Below, piece by piece: positions 49,698 through 60,164 of a DNA stretch of 64,000 nt. Origin of the DNA: Pseudomonas abieticivorans (GTDB lineage: Bacteria > Pseudomonadota > Gammaproteobacteria > Pseudomonadales > Pseudomonadaceae); contig NZ_CP094975.1 in the NCBI RefSeq assembly GCF_023509015.1, positions 1,123,501 to 1,187,500 of the forward strand, given 5' to 3'. The position numbers and the translations under genes are program-made. The first letter of the stretch is position 1, and every line of letters starts with the position of its first letter. The notes beneath the pieces are model-generated. The model saw only the letters and a program-made list of their open reading frames with translations, was not told the DNA's origin and did not search any database.

Positions 49698-49729
49698 AAA
49701 AAGCCCCGCACTTGGCGGGGCTTTTTTTT
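49698..49729. terminator. Bidirectional terminator between bfrB and grxD
   Basis: AAAAGCCCCGC / GCGGGGCTTTT with a short loop and a run of eight Ts, between convergent genes. Confidence 0.93.
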
Positions 49730-49742
49730 GGCAGCGCGAAAA

Positions 49743-50081
49743 TCAGACGTTTTCGCCGGCCTTGGCTTTTTCAGCAGCAGCCTTGATCAGCGCCTGCAGT
49801 TCACCATTGGCGAACATTTCAGCCACGATGTCGCTACCGCCAACCAACTCGCCGCCTACCCACAGCTGTGGGAAAGTCGGCCAGTTGGCGTACTTTGGCA
49901 GGTTGGCACGAATTTCCGGGTTCTGCAGGATGTCTACGTAGGCGAATTTCTCGCCGCACTGCATCACAGCCTGAGAGGCTTTGGACGAGAAGCCGCACTG
50001 CGGGGCATTCGGCGAGCCTTTCATGTAAAGCAGGATTGTGTTGTTGGCAATCTGCTCTTTGATCGTTTCAATGATATCCAT
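49743..50081 (-). CDS. grxD: GrxD, monothiol glutaredoxin
   Basis: CGFS-type glutaredoxin of 112 residues that carries and delivers [2Fe-2S] clusters. The CGFS site is C29-S32 (APQCGFSSK). The glutathione-binding WPTFPQLWVGGELVGG segment and the C-terminal helix are conserved. It is read alone, convergent with bfrB. Confidence 0.97.
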   Translation of the reverse strand: MDIIETIKEQIANNTILLYMKGSPNAPQCGFSSKASQAVMQCGEKFAYVDILQNPEIRANLPKYANWPTFPQLWVGGELVGGSDIVAEMFANGELQALIKAAAEKAKAGENV

Positions 50082-50174
50082 GGAACACCTCGGCTTAGCT
50101 TTACGACTCTAGGTCGACACGATGGCGCATTGTAACGGAAACCCGAGCGTGGCGCTCGGCCTTGCCGATCAGCT

Positions 50175-52289
50175 TCATCTTTGGGCCATCGCCACCTGCA
50201 CCGGCACGCCGTTGAGCGCTGCATTGCCAGACACCGCATCCATCACCCGCTCATCGGTCAGGTCGTTGGCGCTGGCACCCGGCTGCTGGCGGGCAATTTC
50301 CATTTGCACGCCCGCCCGTGCGTGGCCCCAACCGTGCGGCAGGCTGACCACGCCCGGCATCATGTCGCAACTTTGCGCCACTTCAACCTCAATACTGCCA
50401 ACCCGTGAACTGACCCGTACCCGCTGGCCATCCGCAAGGCCACGACTGAGCAAATCATCCGGGTGCATCAGCAGTTGATGGCGCGGCTTGCCTTTGACCA
50501 GCCGGTGATAGTTGTGCATCCAGGAATTGTTACTGCGCACGTGGCGCCTGCCGATCAACAACAATTCGCCGCTCACCGGCAAGGCCTGACCGGCGAAGCG
50601 CTGCAGGTCATCGAGTATCGCCTGGGGCGCCGCCTGAATGCGCCCATTGGCGGTTTTCAGGCGCTCGGCCAGGTTGGGCCGCAGGGCGCCCAAGTCGATG
50701 CCGTGGGGGAAGTCCGCCAGGGTCTGGATTGACAGCTTGTGCTCGGAGGCGTCGCCATACGGGCCGTGGCGCAAACCCAGGTCGATCATGCTTGCCGGCG
50801 GCATCGTGGCTTTCAGCTCCTTGCCAGCCTTGACCGCGAATGCCTGGGCCAAGCCGACGAAGATCTCCCAGTCATGCAGCGCACCGGCAGGCTTGGGCAG
50901 GATCGCCCGGTTGAAGCGGCTGACGTTGCGCACCGCAAACAAGTTGAACGTGGTGTCGTAATGATCGTTTTCCAGGGCCGAGGTCGACGGCAGGATCAGG
51001 TCGGCGTAACGGGTGGTTTCGTTGATGTACAGGTCGATGCTGACCATGAACTCCAGGCCATCCAGGCCCTGCTCCAGCTGCCGGCCGTTGGGCGTGGACA
51101 ACACCGGATTGCCCGCCACGGTAATCAACGCCCGCACCTGCCCTTCGCCTTCGGTAAGCATTTCTTCGGCCAACGCCGACACGGGCAACTCGCCGCCGTA
51201 TTCCGGCAAACCGGACACGCGGCTCTGCCACACGTTGAAATGCCCGCCGCCGGTGGTCGCCACCAGGTCCACGGCCGGCGAAGTGCACAGCGCACCGCCC
51301 ACCCGGTCCAGGTTGCCGGTGACCAGGTTGATCAACTGCACCAGCCAATGGCAGAGCGTACCGAATGCCTGGGTAGACACCCCCATTCGGCCATAGCAGA
51401 CGGCCTTGTCGGCGGCGGCAAAATCCCGAGCCAATTGGCGGATCAATGCCGGCTCGATGCCGCACTGCTGGCTCATGGCCTGGGCAGTAAAGGCCTTGAT
51501 CGATTCACGCACGCGGTCCAGCCCATCCACCGGCAGGTGGCTGGCACGGGTCAGGCCCTCATCGAACAGCGTGTTGAGCACACCAAACAACAAGGCCGCA
51601 TCACCACCCGGGCGCACGAACAGGTGTTGATCAGCCATGGCCGCCGTCTCACTGCGGCGCGGGTCTACCACCACGACTTTGCCGCCTCGCGCCTGGATCG
51701 CCTTCAGGCGCTTCTCGACGTCGGGCACGGTCATGATGCTGCCGTTGGACGCCAAGGGGTTGGCGCCCAATATCAGCATGAAGTCGGTGTGATCGATGTC
51801 CGGAATCGGCAACAGCAGGCCATGGCCGTACATCAGGTAGCTGCTCAAGTGATGGGGCAGTTGATCGACCGAGGTCGCCGAGTAGCGGTTGCGGGTTTTC
51901 AGCAGGCCCAGGAAGTAATTGCTGTGGGTCATCAACCCATAGTTGTGCACGCTGGGGTTGCCCTGGTAAATCGCCACGGCATTTTGCCCATGGCGCTGCT
52001 GGATGTCCCAAAGCCTGGCGGCGACCAGTTCGAACGCCTGGCCCCACTCGATTGGCTGCCACTGGTTGCCACTGCGCAGCATCGGTTGGTGCAGGCGGTC
52101 CGGGTCATTCTGGATATCCTGCAGGGCTACCGCCTTGGGGCAGATGTGCCCGCGGCTGAAGGTGTCCAGCGGGTCGCCCTTGATCGAGGTGATCTGCGGC
52201 GCCAGGCCCTCGGTGACCGTGGTTTCGATGTTCAACCCGCAGATGGCTTCGCAGAGGTGGCAGGCACGGTGATGGAGGGTCTTGGTCAT
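50175..52289 (-). CDS. Molybdopterin oxidoreductase, formate dehydrogenase-like
   Basis: Cytoplasmic molybdopterin-guanine-dinucleotide enzyme of 704 residues. The N-terminal [4Fe-4S] site is C10-x2-C13-x3-C17 (RACHLCEAICG) with a fourth Cys in HICPKA. The molybdopterin domain covers ~55-560, and the dinucleotide-binding domain follows (LLIGRRHVRSNNSWMHN, VVSLPHGWGHARAG). No Tat signal is seen. The ATG at 52289 is chosen because GAGG lies 6 bases upstream. No partner subunit is encoded nearby, so the substrate and electron acceptor stay unknown. Confidence 0.9.
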   Translation of the reverse strand: MTKTLHHRACHLCEAICGLNIETTVTEGLAPQITSIKGDPLDTFSRGHICPKAVALQDIQNDPDRLHQPMLRSGNQWQPIEWGQAFELVAARLWDIQQRHGQNAVAIYQGNPSVHNYGLMTHSNYFLGLLKTRNRYSATSVDQLPHHLSSYLMYGHGLLLPIPDIDHTDFMLILGANPLASNGSIMTVPDVEKRLKAIQARGGKVVVVDPRRSETAAMADQHLFVRPGGDAALLFGVLNTLFDEGLTRASHLPVDGLDRVRESIKAFTAQAMSQQCGIEPALIRQLARDFAAADKAVCYGRMGVSTQAFGTLCHWLVQLINLVTGNLDRVGGALCTSPAVDLVATTGGGHFNVWQSRVSGLPEYGGELPVSALAEEMLTEGEGQVRALITVAGNPVLSTPNGRQLEQGLDGLEFMVSIDLYINETTRYADLILPSTSALENDHYDTTFNLFAVRNVSRFNRAILPKPAGALHDWEIFVGLAQAFAVKAGKELKATMPPASMIDLGLRHGPYGDASEHKLSIQTLADFPHGIDLGALRPNLAERLKTANGRIQAAPQAILDDLQRFAGQALPVSGELLLIGRRHVRSNNSWMHNYHRLVKGKPRHQLLMHPDDLLSRGLADGQRVRVSSRVGSIEVEVAQSCDMMPGVVSLPHGWGHARAGVQMEIARQQPGASANDLTDERVMDAVSGNAALNGVPVQVAMAQR

Positions 52290-52426
52290 GGCCAGCCTCA
52301 TAATTGTTGTCCAGGTGCCCTTGAGGGCCCGAAGACAGCACTATGGTACTAACACAGGCAGCGCGCCATAAAGGTTCGCCCCATGAATCGGCCAGCATCA
52401 GGCCAGGCAATGGCCCTTGGGCAGGT

Positions 52427-52720
52427 TCAATTGAGCGGCATGGCCGGTGGCAGGGCCTGCAACTGGATCTCCGACACGGTTTCGATCTCTTCCTGGGCCA
52501 CATGCACGCCCGTCAGCTCGCCGATTACCCGCCAGTGCTGGTCCAACTCGCCACTGATGGTAGCCATGCGATCGATCATGCGCTTGCCGGCTGCGCGCGT
52601 GACCTCATCGTCGCTGCGCAACAGCTCGAACGACATGGACGTCATCGATGCCGTGAGGTGCGTCAGAGTGCGGGCGGTCAAGCCGAGCAACTCCATCAGT
52701 TGCTGTTCTTTCGATTCCAT
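52427..52720 (-). CDS. Small helical protein, function unknown
   Basis: A 97-residue soluble protein, helical and acidic (MESKEQQLMELLGLTARTLT), with many Met and Thr residues in the middle. GGAG lies 9 bases before the ATG at 52720; an upstream ATG (52750) has no such site. It stands alone between the oxidoreductase and argF. I do not recognise a family. Confidence 0.7.
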   Translation of the reverse strand: MESKEQQLMELLGLTARTLTHLTASMTSMSFELLRSDDEVTRAAGKRMIDRMATISGELDQHWRVIGELTGVHVAQEEIETVSEIQLQALPPAMPLN

Positions 52721-52787
52721 TCCACTTTCTCCGTGTGTCGCCTTGGACACTTATATAGCTCAAGTCGGCATTCTACGAAGGGGCAAC

Positions 52788-52843
52788 CGCACGCTGCAAG
52801 CTTCGCGCTGAGGACTTGCAGCTTGAAGCCTGAAGCTGCTCCA
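52788..52843. repeat. REP-like intergenic repeat
   Basis: Imperfect inverted copies of GCTGCAAGCTT and CTTGCAGCTTGAAGC lie within 56 bases. This is the style of the CTGCAAGCTT repeats scattered between genes in P. fluorescens genomes. Confidence 0.5.
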
Positions 52844-52862
52844 ATCTATTACAATTCAATAC

Positions 52863-52917
52863 CCTGATTGGCAAGACGCGACATTTAATTATAGGATGGC
52901 GTCTTCCCCTAATTTCG
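52863..52917. promoter_or_regulatory. Candidate ArgR operator and promoter of argF
   Basis: Two half-sites fit the P. aeruginosa ArgR pattern TGTCGC-N8-AA. One is on the minus strand (TGTCGC at 52883-52878, AA at 52869-52868) and one on the plus strand (TGGCGT at 52897, AA at 52911). They face away from each other around ATTATAGG, a plausible -10 box, so bound ArgR would block the promoter. Confidence 0.5.
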
Positions 52918-53007
52918 TCGCCCCGTGCGGCTTTCGCCGCAGGTCTCCCTCGTTTTTCCGAAAAACCTGGCATCGAGCATCTGCGGTCTGTTGCAAAAAG
53001 GTAGTCA

Positions 53008-53931
53008 ATGATGAGCGCAAGGCACTTTCTCTCCCTGATGGATTGCACGCCCGAAGAGCTGGTCAGCGTGATCCGTCGAGGCATCGAGCTCAAGGACCTG
53101 CGTAACCGCGGCGTGCTTTTCGAACCTTTGAAGAACCGTGTACTGGGCATGATTTTCGAGAAGTCCTCGACCCGTACCCGCCTGTCCTTCGAAGCCGGCA
53201 TGATTCAACTGGGTGGCCAGGCGATCTTCCTGTCGCCGCGTGACACCCAACTGGGCCGTGGCGAACCGATCGGTGATTGCGCCATCGTGATGTCACGCAT
53301 GCTCGATGCCGTGATGATCCGTACCTTTGCCCACAGCACATTGACCGAATTCGCCGCCAACTCGCGGGTACCGGTGATCAACGGCCTGTCCGACGACCTG
53401 CACCCCTGCCAGTTGCTGGCCGACATGCAGACCTTCCTGGAGCACCGCGGCGCCATTGCCGGCAAGACCGTGGCGTGGATCGGCGACGGCAACAACATGT
53501 GCAACAGTTACATCGAGGCGGCCATCCAATTCGACTTCCAATTGCGCGTGGCCTGCCCGGAAGGCTTCGAACCCAACCCGGCGTTCCTGGCCCAGGCCGG
53601 CGATCGCGTGCAGGTGTTCCGTGATCCAAAAGAAGCCGTGCGCGGCGCTCACCTGGTGAGCACCGACGTGTGGACGTCCATGGGCCAGGAAGAAGAAACC
53701 GCGCGCCGCCTGAAACTGTTCGCGCCCTACCAGGTAACCCGCGCGCTGCTCGACACCGGCGCCCCTGACGTGCTGTTCATGCACTGCCTGCCGGCCCACC
53801 GCGGCGAGGAAATCAGCCTGGACTTGCTGGATGACCCGCGCTCGGTTGCGTGGGACCAGGCCGAAAACCGCCTGCATGCGCAAAAAGCGCTGCTGGAGTT
53901 CCTGGTGGCCCCGGCGTACCAGCCGGCATGA
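53008..53931 (+). CDS. argF: ArgF, ornithine carbamoyltransferase
   Basis: Makes citrulline from ornithine and carbamoyl phosphate in arginine synthesis. It has 307 residues with carbamoyl-phosphate loop [10 protein letters not shown], the ornithine-binding region DGNNMCNS and the HCLPAHRG motif. Two ATGs in a row are possible (53008 and 53011); AAGG lies just upstream. Its stop overlaps the start of the ABC-transporter gene (ATGA). Confidence 0.97.
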   Translation: MMSARHFLSLMDCTPEELVSVIRRGIELKDLRNRGVLFEPLKNRVLGMIFEKSSTRTRLSFEAGMIQLGGQAIFLSPRDTQLGRGEPIGDCAIVMSRMLDAVMIRTFAHSTLTEFAANSRVPVINGLSDDLHPCQLLADMQTFLEHRGAIAGKTVAWIGDGNNMCNSYIEAAIQFDFQLRVACPEGFEPNPAFLAQAGDRVQVFRDPKEAVRGAHLVSTDVWTSMGQEEETARRLKLFAPYQVTRALLDTGAPDVLFMHCLPAHRGEEISLDLLDDPRSVAWDQAENRLHAQKALLEFLVAPAYQPA

Positions 53932-54974
53932 GTTCATCCATTTTGCTGAACCTGCACAACCTGGCCTGCGGCTACCAGGACCAGCGCGTGGTGCAGAACC
54001 TCAACCTGCATCTCAATGCCGGTGACATAGGCTGCCTGTTGGGCTCCTCCGGTTGTGGCAAAACCACTACCCTGCGCGCCATCGCCGGTTTCGAGCCGGT
54101 GCATGAAGGCGAGGTCAAGCTGGGCGGCGAGGTGATTTCGCGCCCAGGCTTCACCCTGGCCCCCGAGAAGCGTCGGATCGGCATGGTGTTCCAGGACTAC
54201 GCGCTGTTTCCGCACCTGACCGTGGCCGACAACATCGCCTTTGGCATCCGCAAGCACCCGCAGCAGGCCCGCGTGGTCGAAGAGATGCTAGAACTGGTCA
54301 AGCTGGGCGGCCTGGGCAAGCGCTTCCCCCACGAACTGTCGGGCGGCCAGCAACAACGCGTGGCCCTGGCTCGGGCCTTGGCCCCGGAACCGCAATTGCT
54401 GCTGCTCGACGAGCCGTTTTCCAATCTGGACGTGGAGTTGCGCAGGCGATTGAGCTTTGAAGTGCGCGAGATCCTAAAGAGCCGCGGCACCAGCGCAATC
54501 CTGGTCACCCACGACCAGGAGGAAGCCTTTGCCGTCAGCGACCAGGTAGGGGTATTCAAGGAAGGCCGGCTGGAGCAATGGGACACCCCTTTCAACCTTT
54601 ATCACGAACCACAGACGCCCTTCGTCGCCAGCTTTATCGGCCAGGGCTACTTTATCCGCGGCCAGATGAACAGCCATGATTCGGTGCACACCGAGCTGGG
54701 TGAGCTACGCGGCAATCGTGCCTACGCCTGGAACACCGGCAGCGCGGTGGACGTGCTGCTGCGCCCGGATGACATCGTGCACGATGCCAACAGCCCGCTG
54801 AAGGCACGCATTGCCGGCAAGAGTTTCCAGGGTGCCGCCACCTTGTACCGCCTGCAACTGAACACCGGCAGCCAGCTGGAAGCCGTGTTCCCCAGCCACC
54901 TGGACTACCGCCAGGGTGATGAAGTGGGCATCCGCGTCGCGGCTGAACACCTGGTACTGTTCGCCGCAACCTGA
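53928..54974 (+). CDS. ABC transporter ATP-binding protein (FbpC/PotA type)
   Basis: ATPase subunit of an importer, 348 residues. Walker [11 protein letters not shown], signature [15 protein letters not shown], Walker [13 protein letters not shown] and the switch His in LVTHDQEEA are complete. A TOBE-like domain follows (~245-345). It resembles ferric-iron and polyamine/sulfate importers. It overlaps argF by 4 bases, but no permease or binding protein is encoded here, so its partners are elsewhere. Confidence 0.9.
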   Translation: MSSSILLNLHNLACGYQDQRVVQNLNLHLNAGDIGCLLGSSGCGKTTTLRAIAGFEPVHEGEVKLGGEVISRPGFTLAPEKRRIGMVFQDYALFPHLTVADNIAFGIRKHPQQARVVEEMLELVKLGGLGKRFPHELSGGQQQRVALARALAPEPQLLLLDEPFSNLDVELRRRLSFEVREILKSRGTSAILVTHDQEEAFAVSDQVGVFKEGRLEQWDTPFNLYHEPQTPFVASFIGQGYFIRGQMNSHDSVHTELGELRGNRAYAWNTGSAVDVLLRPDDIVHDANSPLKARIAGKSFQGAATLYRLQLNTGSQLEAVFPSHLDYRQGDEVGIRVAAEHLVLFAAT

Positions 54975-54979
54975 ACCCT

Positions 54980-55006
54980 GCAGGAGCGGCAGCGCGCCGC
55001 TCCTGC
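54980..55006. terminator. Hairpin between the ABC ATPase and phzF-like genes
   Basis: An 11-bp perfect stem GCAGGAGCGGC / GCCGCTCCTGC with a 5-base loop, between convergent genes. No clear T-tract. It may be a REP-derived palindrome. Confidence 0.65.
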
Positions 55007-55009
55007 CCT

Positions 55010-55792
55010 TCACCCCAACGTCAGGCGCCCGCTGGCCACCAGGGTCGCGAAACCACCGATCTTCACACGATCCCCCTCCAGCCGGCAAAACAACTCCCCT
55101 CCCCGTGCCGAGCACTGATAAGCGCTCAAGCTGAGCTTGTTCAGGCGCTGCGACCAATACGGGATCAGGCTGCAATGCGTGGAGCCAGTAACCGGGTCTT
55201 CAGGGATACCGATCGCTGGCGCAAAGTAACGCGAGACAAAGTCATGATGGTCGCCGCGCGCCGTCACGATGGCGCCCAGCCAAGGCAACTTGGCCAGCGC
55301 CGCCATGTCTGGCGCGCACTCGCGCACCGCCTGCTCCGACGCCAACACCACGAACAATTCGTTACTGCCCAGCACATCGACCACCTCGCAGCCCAGGGCA
55401 CGTTCCACGTCCAGGGTCACGCCGACTTCAGTGGGCACCAAGGTCGGGAAATCCAGCAACAGGCGGCCGTCTTCACGGCTGACGCTCAAAGGGCCCGACT
55501 TGCTGGTGAACTCGATGGCCTCACCGGTTTCGCCATACACCTCGTACAATACGAAGGCGCTGGCCAGGGTGGCGTGGCCACACAAGGGCACTTCAGTGGT
55601 GGGGGTAAACCAGCGGATATGCCACGCCAGGCCCTCGCGTACCAAAAAAGCGGTTTCCGCCAGATTGTGTTCGGCGGCAATCTGCTGCATCAGACCATCG
55701 GCGAGCCAGGCATCCAACCGATAAACCATCGCGGGGTTGCCGCTGAAGGGGCGCTGGCTGAAGGCGTCGACCTGATAGAAATCCAACTGCAT
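55010..55792 (-). CDS. PhzF-family isomerase
   Basis: Member of the PhzF/diaminopimelate-epimerase fold family, 260 residues. The catalytic-type Glu lies in HNLAETAFLV (~residue 45), with LCGHATLASAFVLYE and the C-terminal GIPEDPVTGSTHCSLIPYWS segments. No phenazine genes are near, so this is a generic PhzF-like protein of unknown substrate. It precedes ybaK's stop by 27 bases and is probably co-transcribed with it. Confidence 0.9.
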   Translation of the reverse strand: MQLDFYQVDAFSQRPFSGNPAMVYRLDAWLADGLMQQIAAEHNLAETAFLVREGLAWHIRWFTPTTEVPLCGHATLASAFVLYEVYGETGEAIEFTSKSGPLSVSREDGRLLLDFPTLVPTEVGVTLDVERALGCEVVDVLGSNELFVVLASEQAVRECAPDMAALAKLPWLGAIVTARGDHHDFVSRYFAPAIGIPEDPVTGSTHCSLIPYWSQRLNKLSLSAYQCSARGGELFCRLEGDRVKIGGFATLVASGRLTLG

Positions 55793-55819
55793 GGCATACC
55801 TCTCTTAATGGGAGCCGTT

Positions 55820-56290
55820 TTATGCTCGGCCGATATCGGCGAATTGCGCGCCGGTATGCTCTGCCAATACCGTGGCCGACAACTCCACTTCCAGCCCACG
55901 GCGGCCGGCGCTGACAAAAATGCTGGCCTGCGATTGCGCCGATTGGTCGATAAACGTGCGCAGGCGTTTCTTCTGCCCCAGTGGGCTGATGCCCCCCAGC
56001 AAGTAGCCGGTGGAGCGCTGCGCCGCGGCAGGATCGGCCATTTCGCACTTCTTCACCTTGGCAGCCTGGGCCAGGCCTTTCAAATCCAGGGTGCCTGCGA
56101 CGGGCACCACGGCGACCAGCAACTCGCCCTTCTCACTGCTGGCCAGCAGGGTCTTGAATACCCGCGCAGGTTCCAGCCCCAGCTTTTCGGCAGCTTCCAG
56201 GCCATAGGAGGCAGCCTTGGGATCATGCTCGTAACTGTGTATCCGATGGTCGGCGCGAACCTTTTTCAGCAGATCCAATGCGGGGGTCAT
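55820..56290 (-). CDS. ybaK: YbaK, Cys-tRNA(Pro)/Cys-tRNA(Cys) deacylase
   Basis: Hydrolyses mischarged Cys-tRNA(Pro). It has 156 residues, the normal length, with the family segments FKTLLASSEKGELLVAVVPV and GYLLGGISPLGQKKRL including the conserved lysine region. It probably forms an operon with the phzF-like gene downstream. Confidence 0.93.
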   Translation of the reverse strand: MTPALDLLKKVRADHRIHSYEHDPKAASYGLEAAEKLGLEPARVFKTLLASSEKGELLVAVVPVAGTLDLKGLAQAAKVKKCEMADPAAAQRSTGYLLGGISPLGQKKRLRTFIDQSAQSQASIFVSAGRRGLEVELSATVLAEHTGAQFADIGRA

Positions 56291-56666
56291 GGCATTTCCG
56301 AGTTTAAGGGGCCAACGCTGGCAATAGGTAATGGCTGACTACTTTAGGGCATTTGCCGGCAAAAGGCGGCAACTTCAGCTGCTGGCGAGCAATTTCGTCC
56401 ATCGCCACAGACATTTCCCCGGAATTTAAAGACTGATCCCTACCCAATTTCAGCAACGGTCCTACGCACTCTGGTCAGTTTGTGGACTACAGTTCATTTT
56501 CGACCTTTGACAGCAGCGTTTCTTGTCTATATTTTTTCGTTTCTGAATATCGCACGATCGTTTCAAAGGTTGTATCGCAGCACACCGGTTTCGGGGGGGC
56601 CTGGCTCCGGTGAAAAAATCGAGCGCTGCCACAGCGCCGAACAACAACAAAAAATGGGGTATATCG
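56291..56666. other. Promoter region of glpF
   Basis: 376 bases without a gene. An AT-rich stretch around 56518-56560 (TATTTTTTCGTTTCTGAATA and CGCACGATCG) contains TCGTTTC half-sites that resemble GlpR targets. I cannot fix a precise operator. Confidence 0.4.
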
Positions 56667-57515
56667 ATGTCCACTGCTCTGCAACAACCATCGTTGTCTG
56701 GCCAATGCATGGCCGAATTCCTGGGTACGGCCCTGCTGATCTTCTTCGGCACCGGATGCGTCGCGGCGCTCAAGGTCGCGGGTGCGAGTTTTGGCCTGTG
56801 GGAAATCAGCATCATCTGGGGGGTGGGCGTGAGCATGGCCATCTACCTGACCGCCGGCGTGTCCGGTGCGCACCTCAACCCGGCCGTCAGCATTGCGCTG
56901 TGCCTGTTCGGCGGCTTTGAAAAACGCAAACTGCCGTTCTACATCATCGCCCAGGTCGCAGGTGCCTTCTGCTCCGCCGCGCTGGTGTACACCCTGTATA
57001 AAAACCTGTTCTTCGATTACGAACAGGCGCACCACCTGATCCGTGGCAGCCAGGCGAGCCTGGAACTGGCGTCGGTGTTCACCACGTATCCTAACCCTGC
57101 CATCACCGTGGGCCAGGCCTTCCTGGTGGAAGTGATCATCACGGCCATCCTGATGGGTGTGATCATGGCCTTGGGCGACGACAACAACGGGCTGCCCCGT
57201 GGCGCCATGGCGCCCTTGCTAATCGGCCTGTTGATTGCCGTGATCGGCAGCTCCATGGGCCCTCTGACGGGCTTTGCGATGAACCCGGCGCGGGATTTCG
57301 GGCCTAAGCTGATGACCTTCTTCGCCGGTTGGGGTGAAATGGCCTTCACGGGTGGCCGCGACATCCCCTACTTCCTGGTGCCGATCTTCGCCCCTATTCT
57401 GGGCGCCTGCCTGGGTGCGGCCACCTACCGCGGCCTGATTGCCCGGCACCTGCCTGCCGCCGCGCAGCCCGAAGCCAATCGCGACACTCCCCAGGGCAAG
57501 GTACAGGCGTCCTAG
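56667..57515 (+). CDS. glpF: GlpF, glycerol facilitator
   Basis: Aquaglyceroporin for passive glycerol uptake. It has 282 residues and six membrane segments, with both pore motifs, HLNPAVS and FAMNPARDFGPK; the Arg-Asp after the second NPA is typical for glycerol channels. The ATG at 56667 is preferred over 56610 because the extra 19 residues are polar and not family-like. It is the first gene of glpF-glpK-glpR. Confidence 0.96.
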   Translation: MSTALQQPSLSGQCMAEFLGTALLIFFGTGCVAALKVAGASFGLWEISIIWGVGVSMAIYLTAGVSGAHLNPAVSIALCLFGGFEKRKLPFYIIAQVAGAFCSAALVYTLYKNLFFDYEQAHHLIRGSQASLELASVFTTYPNPAITVGQAFLVEVIITAILMGVIMALGDDNNGLPRGAMAPLLIGLLIAVIGSSMGPLTGFAMNPARDFGPKLMTFFAGWGEMAFTGGRDIPYFLVPIFAPILGACLGAATYRGLIARHLPAAAQPEANRDTPQGKVQAS

Positions 57516-57560
57516 ACCAGCGCCCGCACCCTTGATCAACCCCTGACTTTCAACTCTTAG

Positions 57561-59078
<1,518 letters not shown>

Positions 59079-59156
59079 TAGGGTTTGCAACACTGGCACC
59101 GGGCAGTTTCCTGCGGCATCATGGGGAAATTTGCCCGGCAGCCCAAAGGAAACCCA

Positions 59157-59912
59157 ATGAATCTGCCCCCCCGCCAACAACAAATTCTCGAACTGGTCCG
59201 TGAACGTGGCTATGTCAGTATCGAGGAAATGGCTCAGCTGTTCGTGGTCACCCCGCAGACCATCCGCCGAGACATCAATCAACTGGCAGAAATGAACTTG
59301 CTGCGCCGCTACCATGGTGGCGCGGCGTACGACTCAAGCATCGAAAACACCGCCTACACGATGCGCGCCGACCAGATGCGCGACGAAAAACAGCGCATCG
59401 CCGAAGCCATCGCCGCACAGATCCCCGACCACGCCTCGCTGTTCATCAACATCGGCACCACCACCGAATCCATCGCCCGCGCCCTGCTCAACCACAACCA
59501 GCTCAAAGTCATCACCAACAACCTGCACGTGGCTTCTATCCTCAGTGCCAAGGATGACTTCGAAGTGCTGCTGGCCGGCGGCAACGTACGCCGGGACGGC
59601 GGCGTGGTGGGCCAGGCCAGCGTCGACTTCATCAACCAGTTCAAGGTGGACTACGCCTTGGTGGGCATCAGTGGCATCGACGAAGACGGCAGCCTGCTGG
59701 ACTTCGACTACCAGGAAGTGCGCGTCAGCCAGGCAATCATCGCCAACGCTCGGCAAGTGATCCTGGCGGCGGACTCGAGCAAGTTCGGCCGTAACGCAAT
59801 GGTGCGCCTGGGGCCGATCAGCCTGATCGATTGCCTGGTGACGGACCAGGCGCCAGTGCCGGCGCTGGCGCAACTGCTCACCCAGCATAAAATCCGCCTG
59901 GAAGTCGTGTAG
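59157..59912 (+). CDS. glpR: GlpR, glycerol-3-phosphate repressor
   Basis: DeoR-family repressor of the glp genes, released by glycerol-3-phosphate. It has 251 residues: an N-terminal winged helix-turn-helix ([34 protein letters not shown]) and an effector domain with [14 protein letters not shown] and [20 protein letters not shown]. The ATG at 59157 has AAAGGA before it. It lies between glpK and glpD. Confidence 0.96.
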   Translation: MNLPPRQQQILELVRERGYVSIEEMAQLFVVTPQTIRRDINQLAEMNLLRRYHGGAAYDSSIENTAYTMRADQMRDEKQRIAEAIAAQIPDHASLFINIGTTTESIARALLNHNQLKVITNNLHVASILSAKDDFEVLLAGGNVRRDGGVVGQASVDFINQFKVDYALVGISGIDEDGSLLDFDYQEVRVSQAIIANARQVILAADSSKFGRNAMVRLGPISLIDCLVTDQAPVPALAQLLTQHKIRLEVV

Positions 59913-59923
59913 GTCATTTTCTC

Positions 59924-60004
59924 TGTAGGAGCATCCGCAAAGGATGCGCCACGGCACTTCAGGTGAACCGCGGCGATCTTTTCGCGGATTAATCCGCATC
60001 TACA
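59924..60004. repeat. Palindromic REP-like element between glpR and glpD
   Basis: Bounded by TGTAGGAGC and CATCTACAG, with inner inverted repeats (GCATCCGCAAAGGATGC; CCGCGG). Elements starting TGTAGGAGC and ending in its complement are common between Pseudomonas genes. It may also end the glpFKR transcript. Confidence 0.6.
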
Positions 60005-60116
60005 GTACACGCGGGCAGAAATGTTCGATTATTTTCTTTTACTTTCAATCCCATCAATATTTTCAATCGATATCGACTGGAAGCGGCCCCTTCATTGCGC
60101 TACTATTTTCGGAAAT

Positions 60117-60145
60117 GAACATTAATGTTCGAATTCACTTTCGAA
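60117..60145. promoter_or_regulatory. Candidate GlpR operator of glpD
   Basis: A perfect 14-base palindrome GAACATTAATGTTC, followed directly by a second TTCGAA-N6-TTCGAA type pair. This matches the TGTTCG-like half-sites of the E. coli GlpR consensus. It ends 20 bases before glpD. Confidence 0.5.
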
Positions 60146-60164
60146 AACAAAAGCAGGAGGCCGC

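Noticed and set aside
55010..55792. Phenazine biosynthesis locus
   Set aside because: Only a PhzF-fold protein is present; no phzA-E or phzG gene is nearby.
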